This document shows, one piece after another, positions 1 to 9,016 of a stretch of DNA of 64,000 bases. The stretch's first letter is position 1. The number at the start of each line of letters is the position of its first letter. The position numbers were made by a program, and so were the translations under genes. Source of the DNA: Christensenella sp. UBA4636 (GTDB lineage Bacteria > Bacillota > Clostridia > Christensenellales > Borkfalkiaceae). The notes beneath the pieces were generated by a model, which was given only the letters and a program-made list of their open reading frames with translations, did not search any database and was not told the origin of the DNA. Where the stretch lies: contig DHMS01000046.1 of NCBI GenBank assembly GCA_002405915.1, positions 10,184 through 74,183 of the forward strand. The letters run 5' to 3'.

Positions 1-1468
1 TTACGCCTCTTACAACGACGTCCGGTCTTTGCATTATTTCCCCGCTTTCGCTTGAAACGCAGCAAAGCGGAATGACAAGCCCGTCCTCGCCGAGGTGTAC
101 TCTGTCGCGAACGGTCGTTTGCGTGTCGTCGATGGAAAGCCCGTCTACAAAGCGCGAGCCGCTCGGAACCTTTTCGCCTTTCTTAAACGTCCTTGCGGTC
201 ACTTCCACGGTGTCGCCGAGTTCGGCGAGAATCATTTGGTGGTCTTTCATACCGAGCGACTTGGCAAGGCTGATGTGCTTTTTAAGGTGGCGGTATTCGC
301 CGTGTACGGGGATAAAGAATTTAGGCTTTATAAGAGAATGAATTATTTTGAGTTCTTCCTGGCAAGCGTGTCCCGAAACGTGAATTTTTTCAATCGAATC
401 GTAAACGACTTCCGCACCCTTTTTGTAGAGGTTGTTTATTACTTGATAAATGCTTCTTTCGTTCCCGGGAATCGGAGAAGCGGAGATAATAATCGTGTCG
501 TTATCGGTGATTTTGACTTGCTGAAAATCGTCGGCAGCCATGCGCGTAAGCACGCTCATAGGCTCTCCTTGCGAGCCTGTGGAGATAATGCAAAGGTCTT
601 TGTCCGCAATGTTTTTAATTTTGTCTATATCGACGAGTATGCCCTTAGGAATGGTGAGTTCGCCGATAGATTGTGCCGCGTCGGTTACGTTTAGCATACT
701 GCGCCCGGAAAGCGCGACTTTGCGTTTGTGTTTTGCCGCAAGGTCTATAATCTGTTGAATTCTTTGAACATTTGACGAGAAAGTGGCGATGATAAGCCGC
801 CTTTTCGCGTTATCGATAAACAAGTGGTCGAGCGTTCTCCCGACTACCGTTTCGCTCATAGTGTATCCCGGGCGTTCGACGTTCGTGGACTCTGCAAGCA
901 TTAAAAGCACGCCTTTTTTGCCTAATTCCGAAAGCCTCGACAAGTCGATTATTTCGCCGTTTATGGGCGTTAAGTCGATTTTGAAGTCGCCCGTATGGAA
1001 AACTACGCCTACGGGCGTGGTGATTGCGAGCGCGCACGAGCCGGAAATAGAGTGGTTCACGTTGATGAATTCTACCTGGAAGCACCCTAAGTTAACTCTG
1101 TCGCGCGGCTTTACGACATGGAAATCGTAATTTTCGATATTGAATTCTTTAATTTTCGATTCCGCTAAGGTAAGCGTCATTTTCGTGCCGTAAACGGGAA
1201 CGTTGACGTCCTTAATTAGGTACGGAACGGAGCCGATGTGGTCCTCGTGTCCGTGCGTTAACACAAGCCCGCGGATTCTATCTTTGTTGTTGACAAGATA
1301 CGTCGTATCCGGTATAACGAGGTCTATCCCCGGCATATCGGGCGACGGGAAAGTAAGACCGGCGTCTATCACTATAATGTCCTTGCCGTATTCGAGCGCG
1401 GTCATGTTTTTCCCGATTTCTCCTACGCCGCCTAAAAATCTTACTTTTAAACTTTTATTATTTTTCAT
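1..1468 (-). CDS. rnj: Ribonuclease J (3' end beyond the window)
   Basis: Metallo-beta-lactamase/beta-CASP ribonuclease that takes part in mRNA decay and rRNA/tRNA maturation, with 5'-3' exonuclease and endonuclease activity in this family. The frame is open from the ATG at 1468 to the left window edge, giving about 489 residues of a protein that is usually 550-600. The N-terminus carries the glycine-rich FLGGVGEIGKN and the metal site LTHGHEDHIG. Later come HTGDFKID, a beta-CASP region with ISTGSQGEP, and the HVSGHA motif. The start is supported by AAAGGA five bases upstream. It lies downstream of valS, separated by a hairpin, so it may be partly cotranscribed. The missing part is the C-terminal domain. 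Family assignment is firm; J1 versus J2 cannot be told. Confidence 0.95.
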   Translation of the reverse strand, partial: MKNNKSLKVRFLGGVGEIGKNMTALEYGKDIIVIDAGLTFPSPDMPGIDLVIPDTTYLVNNKDRIRGLVLTHGHEDHIGSVPYLIKDVNVPVYGTKMTLTLAESKIKEFNIENYDFHVVKPRDRVNLGCFQVEFINVNHSISGSCALAITTPVGVVFHTGDFKIDLTPINGEIIDLSRLSELGKKGVLLMLAESTNVERPGYTMSETVVGRTLDHLFIDNAKRRLIIATFSSNVQRIQQIIDLAAKHKRKVALSGRSMLNVTDAAQSIGELTIPKGILVDIDKIKNIADKDLCIISTGSQGEPMSVLTRMAADDFQQVKITDNDTIIISASPIPGNERSIYQVINNLYKKGAEVVYDSIEKIHVSGHACQEELKIIHSLIKPKFFIPVHGEYRHLKKHISLAKSLGMKDHQMILAELGDTVEVTARTFKKGEKVPSGSRFVDGLSIDDTQTTVRDRVHLGEDGLVIPLCCVSSESGEIMQRPDVVVRGV

Positions 1469-1485
1469 TTAAATCCTTTTGACGA

Positions 1486-1516
1486 AAAGAGCCGAAGATA
1501 TTTTGAACGGCTCTTT
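1486..1516 (-). terminator. Hairpin after valS, probable weak terminator
   Basis: Nine-base perfect arms (1486-1494 and 1508-1516) around a 13-base loop, followed on the minus strand by TTTT. It sits in the 55-base gap between the valS stop and rnj, so it probably reduces rather than abolishes read-through into rnj. Confidence 0.6.
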
Positions 1517-1523
1517 CGTAACG

Positions 1524-4157
1524 TTAATTGCTGTATTCTTTTATGCTCTCTAAGAGCTTTTCTTTTTTCGCCTTATAGTCTTCGAGCTTCTTTTTCTCGT
1601 TTTCTACAAGCTGTTTGGGGGCTTTGGCGATAAAGCCTTGATTACTAAGTTTGCCCTCCGCGCGCGCGATTTCTTCTTCCGTTTTCGTTAATTCGTCTTT
1701 GAGTTTGGCTACTTCCTTTTCGACGTCAACGAGTTCGCCGAGCGGAACGTAAAGTTCGAAGCCCGTCAAAATAGCGGTGAAAACCTTTTCGGTTATTTCT
1801 TCTTTCGAAGAAATAAACTTAACGCTCTGCACTCCCGCAAGTTTGTAGATGAGTTCGGCGCAGTCGCTTACGAGCTTTTTGTTGTCCGTAACGACGTAAA
1901 GGTCTACTTTTTTGCTCGGCGCGGCGTTTGCGCTCGCCTTAATCTGTCTTACCGCTTTGATGATTTCCATAACGGAATTCATCTTTTCCGTTTCCTTTTT
2001 ATAGTTGCGCTTAGCGTTGTACTTAGGATATTCGGAAACCATTATGCTTTCGGTAACGCCCGGGATATTGGAATAAATTTCTTCGGTAACGAACGGAATG
2101 AACGGATGCAAAAGCTTGAGCGTTTGCTTTAAAACGTACACGAGTACGGAAAGCGTAGCCGACTTTTTAGCCGTATCTTCGCCGTAGAGCGCGGTTTTGC
2201 AAAGTTCGATGTACCAGTCGCACAAATCGTACCACATAAAGTCGTGGAGAGTGGAAAGCGCAACGCCGAGGTCGTACTTTTGCATGGAAACGGTAACGCT
2301 TCTAATCGTCTGATTGAGCTTGGTCAAAATCCATTTATCCTTGATTTCGAGCTTGACTTCTTCAATAGGCTTGATTTCCGCGCCTTCGCAGTTTAAAAGA
2401 ACGAAACGGGAAGCGTTCCACATTTTATTGATGAAGTTTCTCGAACTTTCGCATTTTTCCTTTGAAAAACGGATGTCGCTGCCTGCCGCAACGCCGTTAA
2501 CGAGCGAGAATCTGAGCGTATCCGCGCCGTATTCGTCGATAACCTGAATGGGGTCAATGCCGTTGCCGAGCGACTTGGACATTTTGCGCCCTTGGTCGTC
2601 GCGGACGATGCCGTGAATCAAAACTTCCTTGAACGGTATTCTCTTCATATGCTCTATTCCGCTGAAAATCATACGCGCAACCCAGAAGAAAATTATGTCG
2701 TAGCCCGTGACAAGCACGTCGGTCGGGTAAAAATATTCGAGGTCGGGCGTTTTGTCGGGATAGCCGAGCGTGGAGAAGGGCCAGAGCGCGGAAGAAAACC
2801 ATGTGTCGAGTACGTCCTCGTCCTGCCGAATATGCATGGAGCCGCACTTCGTGCATTTCGTAGGCTCGTCCTTTAAGACCATAACTTCGCCGCAGTCGTC
2901 GCAGTAGTAAACGGGTATTCTATGACCCCACCAAAGTTGACGAGAAATGCACCAGTCCTTGATGTTTTCCATCCAGTTGTAATAGATTTTGGTAAATCTT
3001 TCGGGCGTGAAACTGACGGATTTTTTCTTGACGGCGGCGATTGCCGGTTTTGCAAGTTCTTCCATTTTAACGAACCACTGCTTGGAAACGATAGGCTCAA
3101 CGCTTGACCCGCAACGGTAGCAATGCCCCACGTTGTGCGCATGCGGTTCGATTTTGACGAGCGCGCCTTCGGATTTAAGGTCCTCAACGATGGCTTTTCT
3201 GCATTCGTAACGGTCCATACCCTCGTATTTGCCGGCTAAGGCGTTCATAGTGCCGTCGTCGTTCATGACTCTTATAACTTCGAGATTATGCCTCAAACCT
3301 ACTTCGAAGTCGTTGGGGTCGTGCGCAGGCGTAATTTTAACCGCGCCCGTGCCGAATTCCATATCGACGTAGTTATCGGCAACAACGGGGATTTCCTTAT
3401 GAAGGATAGGCAGAATGAGAGTTTTGCCCACTAAGTCCTTATAGCGCGCGTCTTTGGGGTTGACGGCAACCGCGGTGTCGCCGAGCATGGTTTCCGGGCG
3501 CGTGGTCGCGACTACGAGATAACGCCCCTCTTCGCCTTTTACAGGGTAGCGCAAATACCAGAAGAACGAAGGTTCTTCCGAATATTCGACTTCCGCGTCC
3601 GAGAGAGCTGTCTTGCAGGACGGACACCAGTTGATTATCTTTTTACCCTGATAGATAAGCCCTTTGTTGTAGAGGTTGACAAAGACTTCCTTTACGGCTT
3701 TGGAGCATTTTTCGTCCATAGTAAAGCTTAGCCTCGACCAATCGCAAGACGAGCCTAATCTCTTTAATTGTTCGATAATTCTTCCGCCGTATTTTTCTTT
3801 CCACGCCCAGGCGCGTTTCAAAAAGCCCTCTCTGCCGAGTTGCTCTTTTGTTAAGCCCTCTTCTTGCTTGACGAGATTGACTATCTTAACTTCCGTCGCG
3901 ATGGAAGCGTGGTCGGTACCGGGGAGCCACAAAGCTTCGTAACCTTGCATTCTTTTGAACCTTATGATAGCGTCCTGCAAGGTTTCGTCGAGCGCGTGAC
4001 CTATATGGAGTTGCCCCGTGATGTTTGGGGGCGGAATGACTATCGTAAAAGGCACTTTGTCGGGGTTAACTTTGGCTTTGAAGTAACCGTTAGCTTCCCA
4101 GTTTTTATAGATTTTTTCTTCGAACTCTTTTGGAGAGTAAGTCTTTGGCATATCCAT
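1524..4157 (-). CDS. valS: Valine--tRNA ligase
   Basis: Class I aminoacyl-tRNA synthetase that charges tRNA-Val in the cytoplasm. HIGH is at residues 51-54, within the [15 protein letters not shown] block. KMSKS is near residue 525, inside [14 protein letters not shown]. Between them lies the editing (CP1) domain with the [14 protein letters not shown] motif, and a CxxC pair lies near the [12 protein letters not shown] segment. The C-terminal coiled-coil arm typical of ValS is visible as the charged [16 protein letters not shown] region. Length is 877 residues, normal for the family. I start at the ATG at 4157 because GGGAGGA lies ten bases before it. The ATG at 4178 lies upstream of that ribosome site and is rejected. 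No T-box fits in the short leader. Confidence 0.97.
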   Translation of the reverse strand: MDMPKTYSPKEFEEKIYKNWEANGYFKAKVNPDKVPFTIVIPPPNITGQLHIGHALDETLQDAIIRFKRMQGYEALWLPGTDHASIATEVKIVNLVKQEEGLTKEQLGREGFLKRAWAWKEKYGGRIIEQLKRLGSSCDWSRLSFTMDEKCSKAVKEVFVNLYNKGLIYQGKKIINWCPSCKTALSDAEVEYSEEPSFFWYLRYPVKGEEGRYLVVATTRPETMLGDTAVAVNPKDARYKDLVGKTLILPILHKEIPVVADNYVDMEFGTGAVKITPAHDPNDFEVGLRHNLEVIRVMNDDGTMNALAGKYEGMDRYECRKAIVEDLKSEGALVKIEPHAHNVGHCYRCGSSVEPIVSKQWFVKMEELAKPAIAAVKKKSVSFTPERFTKIYYNWMENIKDWCISRQLWWGHRIPVYYCDDCGEVMVLKDEPTKCTKCGSMHIRQDEDVLDTWFSSALWPFSTLGYPDKTPDLEYFYPTDVLVTGYDIIFFWVARMIFSGIEHMKRIPFKEVLIHGIVRDDQGRKMSKSLGNGIDPIQVIDEYGADTLRFSLVNGVAAGSDIRFSKEKCESSRNFINKMWNASRFVLLNCEGAEIKPIEEVKLEIKDKWILTKLNQTIRSVTVSMQKYDLGVALSTLHDFMWYDLCDWYIELCKTALYGEDTAKKSATLSVLVYVLKQTLKLLHPFIPFVTEEIYSNIPGVTESIMVSEYPKYNAKRNYKKETEKMNSVMEIIKAVRQIKASANAAPSKKVDLYVVTDNKKLVSDCAELIYKLAGVQSVKFISSKEEITEKVFTAILTGFELYVPLGELVDVEKEVAKLKDELTKTEEEIARAEGKLSNQGFIAKAPKQLVENEKKKLEDYKAKKEKLLESIKEYSN

Positions 4158-4197
4158 GAAAGGGATATCCTCCCGCATATATTGTAATAACTATTAA

Positions 4198-4226
4198 ATT
4201 ATATATATTTATAGCGAAAAAGTCAA
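4198..4226 (-). promoter_or_regulatory. Sigma-A type promoter of valS
   Basis: On the minus strand TTGACT (4226-4221) and TATAAT (4203-4198) are separated by 17 bases. It reads toward valS, leaving a leader of about 35 bases, too short for a T-box. Confidence 0.7.
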
Positions 4227-4274
4227 ACGAAAAAAGCGAAAGCGCAAATTTAGTTTCAAATTGCCCGTAAATGT

Positions 4275-4304
4275 TTGTCGCGTTTTCGATTAAAAGCATA
4301 TTAT
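4275..4304 (+). promoter_or_regulatory. Possible promoter of the NMT1-type ABC operon
   Basis: TTGTCG (4275-4280), an 18-base spacer and TATTAT (4299-4304), divergent from the valS promoter and 30 bases before the lipoprotein start. The match to consensus is moderate. Confidence 0.5.
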
Positions 4305-4334
4305 GGTATGGTAAGAGGTTTTTAACTTTAAATT

Positions 4335-5336
4335 ATGAAAAAATTACTGTGTTTTATTTTCGCTTGCGTTCTTGCTTTGTCCGCAGTCGCCTTCGTCGGT
4401 TGCAACGGCGATAAGGACAACAAAATCCGCGTTAACGAAGTCACCCATTCTATATTTTACGCGCCTTTCTACGTCGCGATAGAAAAGGGCTACTTTAAGG
4501 ACGAAGGTCTTGAAATCGAGCTTACGAACGGCGGCGGAAGCGACGCTTCGATGACGGCTTTATTATCGGGTTCGGCGGAAATTATTCTTGCGGGTCCCGA
4601 AACGGCGGTTTACACCGCAATCGGAAAGCCTAAGGATTGCCCCGTTATTTTCGCTCAGCTCACCAAGCGCGACGGTTCGCTCTTAATGGGCAGAGTAAAA
4701 GAAGAAAATTTCGAGTGGAAAAACTTAGAAGGTAAAGAGATTATCGCGGGGCGCAGAGGCGGTTCGCCCGCTATGTCGCTTGAATACGCGCTCAACAAAA
4801 ACGAGCTTTTTAACGGCAAAAACGTAACGCTCAATTTTGACGTTCAATTTAGCCTTACCGCCGCGGCGTTCGAGGGCGGAACGGGAGATTACGTTACCAT
4901 GTTCGAGCCTACGGCTTCCGAATACGTCCGAGCGAACAAGGCGTATATCGTCGCTTCCGTCGGGCAAGAAAGCGGAGAGGTTCCCTTTACTTGCTTTATG
5001 ACCAAGCGCGATTATTACGACAAGCAAAATAAAAACGTGGAAAAATTCACAAGAGCTTTATATAAAGCCATAAAATATATTAAGACGGAAAAAACGGAAA
5101 CGGTAGCCGAGTTTTTGAAAAAGCAATTCCCCTCGGCAAACGACACTTCCGTTAAAGACAGTCTCGAAACTTACAAGAGAATAGACGCCTGGACGGAGAA
5201 CATGAGCATGAAAAAAGAAGCTTACAATCGCCTTTTAGACGTTATGAAAAACGCGGGAGAATTAGAAGAGCGCGTAGAGTACGAAACGCTCGTAGATACG
5301 CTCGTAAGCCAAAAAATTTACGAAGAAATTTTTTAA
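4335..5336 (+). CDS. ABC transporter substrate-binding lipoprotein, NMT1/THI5-like
   Basis: Extracytoplasmic solute-binding protein of an importer in the SsuA/ThiY/THI5 superfamily. The first 23 residues form a lipoprotein signal ending in the lipobox FVGC, so the protein should be anchored by Cys23. The mature part begins with VNEVTHSIFYAPFYVAIEKGYFKDEGL, the typical opening of NMT1-like domains, and the SAEIILAGPETAVY segment lines the expected binding cleft. Length is 333 residues. The downstream ATPase and permease complete the transporter, though a terminator separates this gene from them. Substrate is not clear: family members carry sulfonates, pyrimidine thiamine precursors or related small organics. 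No TPP riboswitch is visible upstream. The Shine-Dalgarno is weak; the nearest purine run is AGAGG about 18 bases upstream. Confidence 0.88.
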   Translation: MKKLLCFIFACVLALSAVAFVGCNGDKDNKIRVNEVTHSIFYAPFYVAIEKGYFKDEGLEIELTNGGGSDASMTALLSGSAEIILAGPETAVYTAIGKPKDCPVIFAQLTKRDGSLLMGRVKEENFEWKNLEGKEIIAGRRGGSPAMSLEYALNKNELFNGKNVTLNFDVQFSLTAAAFEGGTGDYVTMFEPTASEYVRANKAYIVASVGQESGEVPFTCFMTKRDYYDKQNKNVEKFTRALYKAIKYIKTEKTETVAEFLKKQFPSANDTSVKDSLETYKRIDAWTENMSMKKEAYNRLLDVMKNAGELEERVEYETLVDTLVSQKIYEEIF

Positions 5337-5340
5337 CCTT

Positions 5341-5369
5341 AAGCCCGCCCTTAAAAGCGGGCTTTTTTT
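5341..5369 (+). terminator. Intrinsic terminator inside the ABC operon
   Basis: Eight-base perfect GC-rich stem (5341-5348 with 5357-5364) followed by a T run. It lies between the binding-protein gene and the ATPase gene. Partial termination here would make the binding protein more abundant than the membrane complex, as is common in importers. Confidence 0.85.
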
Positions 5370-5397
5370 ACGAATTTCGACAAAAAACGGAGAAACG

Positions 5398-6153
5398 ATG
5401 GAAACACTTTTAACCCTTGAAAACGTGGGGCTTACTTACCACACCAAAAAGAACGAAACCGTTGCCATAAAAGATTTGAGCTTTTCGGTGAAAAAGGAAC
5501 AATTCGTTGCGATAATCGGTCCGTCGGGGTGCGGAAAAACTACGATTTTATCAATGATTTGCGGATTGCTCCCCATAAGCGAAGGCAAAATTTTAATGGA
5601 AAACAAGCCCGTAGAAGTCGGAAACAAAACGGGCTACATGCTGCAAAAAGACGAGCTTTTCGAATGGCTTACCATCGAAAAAAACGTTTATCTGCCGCTA
5701 AAAATAAAAGGAATTTTCACCAAAGAAAACAAGGATTACTGCCTTGACCTACTTGAAAAGTACGGGCTAATGAAGTTCCGCAATTACTATCCCCGCCAAC
5801 TTTCGGGCGGCATGCGGCAACGCGCCGCGCTAATACGTACGCTTGCTTCTAAGCCTAATCTTTTACTGTTAGACGAGCCGTTTTCCGCGCTTGATTTTCA
5901 AACCCGCCTCGCCGTTTGCGACGACGTTTACAGAATAATCCGCGAAGAAAAAAAGACGGCTCTGCTCGTCACGCACGACACTTCGGAAGCAATTTCTCTC
6001 GCCGACAAAATTATCGTTTTGACCGCGCGCCCGGCAAAGGTTAAGTCCGAACACGTTTTGGGCTTTCCCGATAACGAAACGCCCTTAAACCGCCGAGAAG
6101 ACAAGGATTTTTCCAAGTGGTTCGAAATACTCTGGAAGGAGCTAAAACAATGA
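5398..6153 (+). CDS. ABC transporter ATP-binding protein, SsuB/TauB type
   Basis: Energises the importer encoded around it. All nucleotide-binding motifs are present in order: Walker A GPSGCGKTT near residue 41, a Q-loop at YMLQKDELFEW, signature LSGGMRQRAAL near 138, Walker B LLLLDEPFSALD near 160, and the H-loop VTHDTSEA near 194. The Q-loop reading MLQKDELFEWLTIEKNV is typical of the nitrate/sulfonate/taurine subfamily. Length is 251 residues. The stop overlaps the permease start (ATGA), so the two are translationally coupled. GGAGAAACG lies just before the ATG. The substrate cannot be read from the ATPase. Confidence 0.93.
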   Translation: METLLTLENVGLTYHTKKNETVAIKDLSFSVKKEQFVAIIGPSGCGKTTILSMICGLLPISEGKILMENKPVEVGNKTGYMLQKDELFEWLTIEKNVYLPLKIKGIFTKENKDYCLDLLEKYGLMKFRNYYPRQLSGGMRQRAALIRTLASKPNLLLLDEPFSALDFQTRLAVCDDVYRIIREEKKTALLVTHDTSEAISLADKIIVLTARPAKVKSEHVLGFPDNETPLNRREDKDFSKWFEILWKELKQ

Positions 6154-6938
6154 ACGTATCGAAAGAACAACAAAAATATCTTAGAAAATTAAAGATAAAT
6201 TCCGCGATAGTCAACGCTTCGAGAATAGGCATACTCGTCTTGTTTCTCGCGCTATGGGAAGTTTTGGTTTCGAGCGGCGCGGTGGACGGATTTTTGTTTT
6301 CTTCCCCCTCTCGGATAGTAAAAACGACAATCGAACTGTACACCGCGGGAGATTTGTTTTTGCATATCGGCACTACGCTTTTAGAAACGCTCCTCGGTTT
6401 TTTGATAGCTTCCGTTTTAGGCGTTTTAATCGCCGTCGTGCTTTGGTGGTCGGAAACGTTAAGGAGAATTTTCGAGCCGTATATCGTCGTTTTGAACAGT
6501 CTGCCGAAAATAGCGTTGGGTCCGCTTATCATAATCTGGTTCGGCGCGGGAATGAAATCAATCGTTTTTATGGCGGTAATAATTACCATAATCGTTACGA
6601 TAATAAACATGCTTGCGGGCTTTACCGAAACGGACAAAAACAAGATTTTACTGCTCCGTTCTCTCGGGGCGACAAAGCCGCAAATTTTCTTTCATCTCGT
6701 TATGCCCTCGTCCTTGCCGACCCTCGTTTCAACGCTCAAAATCAACGTCGGTATGAGCTGGATAGGCTCTATTATGGGCGAATATCTCGTTTCAAAGCGC
6801 GGTATCGGGTACTTGATAGTCTACGGCGGGCAAGTTTTCAAACTCGACCTCGTTATGACAAGCACCGTTATACTTTGCGTGCTTGCGGCTTTAATGTATC
6901 TCGGGGTCGCGCTTTTGGAGAAAGCAATCGAAAGATGA
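6150..6938 (+). CDS. ABC transporter permease, SsuC/TauC type
   Basis: Integral membrane component of the same importer. It has about six hydrophobic segments. The cytoplasmic coupling loop SLGATKPQIFFHLVMPSSLP (the EAA motif of binding-protein-dependent permeases) lies near residues 168-187. I start at the ATG at 6150, which overlaps the ATPase stop and follows GGAAGGAG; the frame is open further upstream to 6117, but that part lies inside the ATPase gene. Length is 262 residues. Its last 71 bases overlap the 3' end of the convergent YkvI-like gene, with no room for a terminator between them. Confidence 0.92.
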   Translation: MNVSKEQQKYLRKLKINSAIVNASRIGILVLFLALWEVLVSSGAVDGFLFSSPSRIVKTTIELYTAGDLFLHIGTTLLETLLGFLIASVLGVLIAVVLWWSETLRRIFEPYIVVLNSLPKIALGPLIIIWFGAGMKSIVFMAVIITIIVTIINMLAGFTETDKNKILLLRSLGATKPQIFFHLVMPSSLPTLVSTLKINVGMSWIGSIMGEYLVSKRGIGYLIVYGGQVFKLDLVMTSTVILCVLAALMYLGVALLEKAIER

Positions 6939-7893
6939 CGGCAATAAGCACAAATATCGCGCCGATAACGCCCACCGCCGGGTAAAGCACTTCAACAATC
7001 TTATAAAACCCTATTTTAGAGAGCGAAAACGCCGCTACGCAGATTAAAATTTTTGCGATTTTCCGCGGTTTTTCGCTTTTTATCGTAAGGTCCGCAAAAT
7101 TAAAAACGGCAAGATTTTCCGAAAGCAAAGTCGTGACTATGCCGAAGTACAAAACGAGCGAAAAGCTGTAGCGTGAAAAGCCGTTAAAGGACAGTTTTTC
7201 CAAGAGCGGCACTGCGGAAACTTTTAATTTTCCGTCGCCGCCGAGCGAAAAGCCTATTAGCGTTACAAGACCGAAAAGTATCGCCGTAGACAAAAAACTA
7301 ACGATAAACGCTTGCCTTTTTGTGAGAGTTTCGCCCGTCTTTTTAAAGACCGACGATGACATAAAAAGGTTAAGCCCCGTGTAAGAAATTATTTTGAGCG
7401 GTTTAAGTTTGCCTGTCGGAATATAGGTGAATCCGCTCGCAAAAAACAACAAAACGAGCGTAAAAACGACCGTAAACGGCACGAGAAAATTGTTGACTTT
7501 TTCTATTCCGCGTATGCCCTTATTAACCGTAAAAGAGCAGAAAATAAGCGTTAAAACGGAAACTATCGGGATTTTTTTTAAGAAAACGAACACGCTCGAA
7601 GCCGCCTCGTCCGCGGCGGAAAGCATGCCGCCGAGCATAACGAGGTTGCCAACAAAAATAAAATATACCGAAACTTTTTTGAGCGCGCCGCCTTTGAAAA
7701 GTTCGTTCGTCAATAAAAAGTAAAGCGCGGGCATAAAAAGACATGCCGACAAAATTACCGAAACAATCAAATTGCCTGTGAGAAAAAACTCTACGATTTC
7801 CCGCCCGGAAATATACCCCGCGCCTATCACCGTGCCGACGATAACGCACGCCGCGCTAAGCGTTTTTTTTACCCCGCCCGAAAAATTACTCAT
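6868..7893 (-). CDS. YkvI-like membrane transporter family protein
   Basis: Predicted polytopic membrane protein of 341 residues with about ten hydrophobic segments. The start VKKTLSAACVIVGTVIGAGYISGREIVEFF resembles the first helix of the B. subtilis YkvI family (COG3949), distant relatives of the APC/LeuT-fold amino acid carriers. The broken-helix glycine pattern GTVIGAGY fits that fold. No substrate is known for this family, so a transport role is inference. No convincing Shine-Dalgarno precedes the ATG. The gene begins just after the terminator of the preceding minus-strand run and ends inside the convergent ABC permease gene. An alternative later start is possible but would cut into the first helix. 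Confidence 0.72.
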   Translation of the reverse strand: MSNFSGGVKKTLSAACVIVGTVIGAGYISGREIVEFFLTGNLIVSVILSACLFMPALYFLLTNELFKGGALKKVSVYFIFVGNLVMLGGMLSAADEAASSVFVFLKKIPIVSVLTLIFCSFTVNKGIRGIEKVNNFLVPFTVVFTLVLLFFASGFTYIPTGKLKPLKIISYTGLNLFMSSSVFKKTGETLTKRQAFIVSFLSTAILFGLVTLIGFSLGGDGKLKVSAVPLLEKLSFNGFSRYSFSLVLYFGIVTTLLSENLAVFNFADLTIKSEKPRKIAKILICVAAFSLSKIGFYKIVEVLYPAVGVIGAIFVLIAVIFRLLSPKARPRDTLKPQARKV

Positions 7894-7930
7894 ACTTAAA
7901 TATATTGCTTGAAAAATCTTTTAAGTACGA

Positions 7931-7959
7931 AAAAAACTCCGACTTTAAAATCGAAGTTT
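7931..7959 (-). terminator. Intrinsic terminator ending the long proS-to-7985 run
   Basis: Arms 7935-7942 and 7951-7958 pair with one G-T wobble, and the minus strand continues with a run of seven T. It follows the 343-residue membrane protein and precedes the YkvI-like gene. Confidence 0.75.
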
Positions 7960-7984
7960 GGTTTTTACGAGCGCGGATTTTTCG

Positions 7985-9016
7985 TTACGCGCTGAAACTG
8001 TAATCTATGAATTTTATCGCGGTGAACGCCGAGCCGACAATCGCGACGATTTTCAAAATGGCGTCAAGGTAAAAAAAAGACGTGCCGAGAAGGAAAAGTA
8101 TTCTGAAAATCACCGTTAAAATTAGCAATAAATACACCGATTTAGGCATATCGCGGCGGTTTTCCTTGAATTCCGTACTCATAGAAACGACCGTGCCGAC
8201 GATAACCGCCCAGCACGAACACAAAAACGGATACATAAGGTAATTATTGTACCAACCGTCGAAAAGCCGCGAAAGACTACGTTTTAAGTACCCCTCGTCG
8301 TTTACTATAATATCGATAAACGGCGTTTGAAGTTCGGAAAGCGAAAGTTGTTCTGTGATAAAGAGTCTTGCGAAGCCTTCGACTAAAAGTTCCGCGTAAA
8401 CGTAACCCATAGCAAAGGACACGGCTACGACGAAGCATTGCGTTAAGCCGATTGTCTTATTCGTGTTCGCGATTATAAAGCAAACCACGAACGAAAAAAT
8501 CGTGTTTATGATAGGCATAACGTAAGTGTTGAGTTGTTCTTCAAGTATAATTTTTACTAAAAGCGCGTCCGCAAGGTATTTTAAAAGAACATAGCTGATT
8601 GCTCCCGCAACGAAGTACAGCCCGATTTTGAAAAGGTCTATGTCCTTTTTCACGTTACATTCCGCAGCGAAAATCATAAGGAGCAAAGGCGCGAACAGAG
8701 GACACACTACGAGCATTATCGGTATAGAGATTGCCGCAGACAAAAACGTGTTTATCAGTAGCCCTATGACAAGCAGCGCGCAAATTACGATTATAGTACG
8801 CATCGTATACTTAAAAACGGGTAGATTATCTGCGTTTTTAAAGCTTTTTAAGTACGCTGCGTCGTCCCGCTTTATGGTCGCGATAAAGGCGTTGAAAAGG
8901 TTTGCGTTCTTTAATCTCGTCGCGGGTTGTTCAACCTTGGGTTCGACTACGGAAACGACCTTTTCTTCGCCTTCTTCGCCGCTTTTAACTTTGTCTAATT
9001 TATCGAAGTTATTCAT
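7985..9016 (-). CDS. Unknown multi-pass membrane protein linked to the two-component system
   Basis: I do not recognise this 343-residue protein. A charged, soluble N-terminus of about 70 residues (MNNFDKLDKVKSGEEGEEK onward) is followed by roughly seven to eight hydrophobic segments, for example TIIVICALLVIGLLIN and IMLVVCPLFAPLLLMIFA. One hydrophilic loop near residue 230 carries ITEQLSLSELQTPF. It overlaps the histidine kinase stop by eight bases and has an AGGGGG ribosome site nine bases before its ATG, so it is expressed with the kinase and regulator. That linkage suggests an accessory, sensor partner or target of the system. A terminator follows directly. Function is open. Confidence 0.8.
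   Translation of the reverse strand: MNNFDKLDKVKSGEEGEEKVVSVVEPKVEQPATRLKNANLFNAFIATIKRDDAAYLKSFKNADNLPVFKYTMRTIIVICALLVIGLLINTFLSAAISIPIMLVVCPLFAPLLLMIFAAECNVKKDIDLFKIGLYFVAGAISYVLLKYLADALLVKIILEEQLNTYVMPIINTIFSFVVCFIIANTNKTIGLTQCFVVAVSFAMGYVYAELLVEGFARLFITEQLSLSELQTPFIDIIVNDEGYLKRSLSRLFDGWYNNYLMYPFLCSCWAVIVGTVVSMSTEFKENRRDMPKSVYLLLILTVIFRILFLLGTSFFYLDAILKIVAIVGSAFTAIKFIDYSFSA

Noticed and set aside
95..694. Plus-strand open frame of 199 codons opposite RNase J
   Set aside because: Antisense shadow of a conserved gene, with no ribosome site and no recognisable domain.
4180..4334. Possible T-box or TPP riboswitch in the valS/ABC divergent region
   Set aside because: Only about 155 bases, no T-box core TGGNACC, no thi-box consensus, and two ordinary promoters account for the space.
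6041..6643. Minus-strand open frame of 200 codons opposite the ABC permease
   Set aside because: Shadow frame; the plus strand carries all conserved permease and ATPase motifs.
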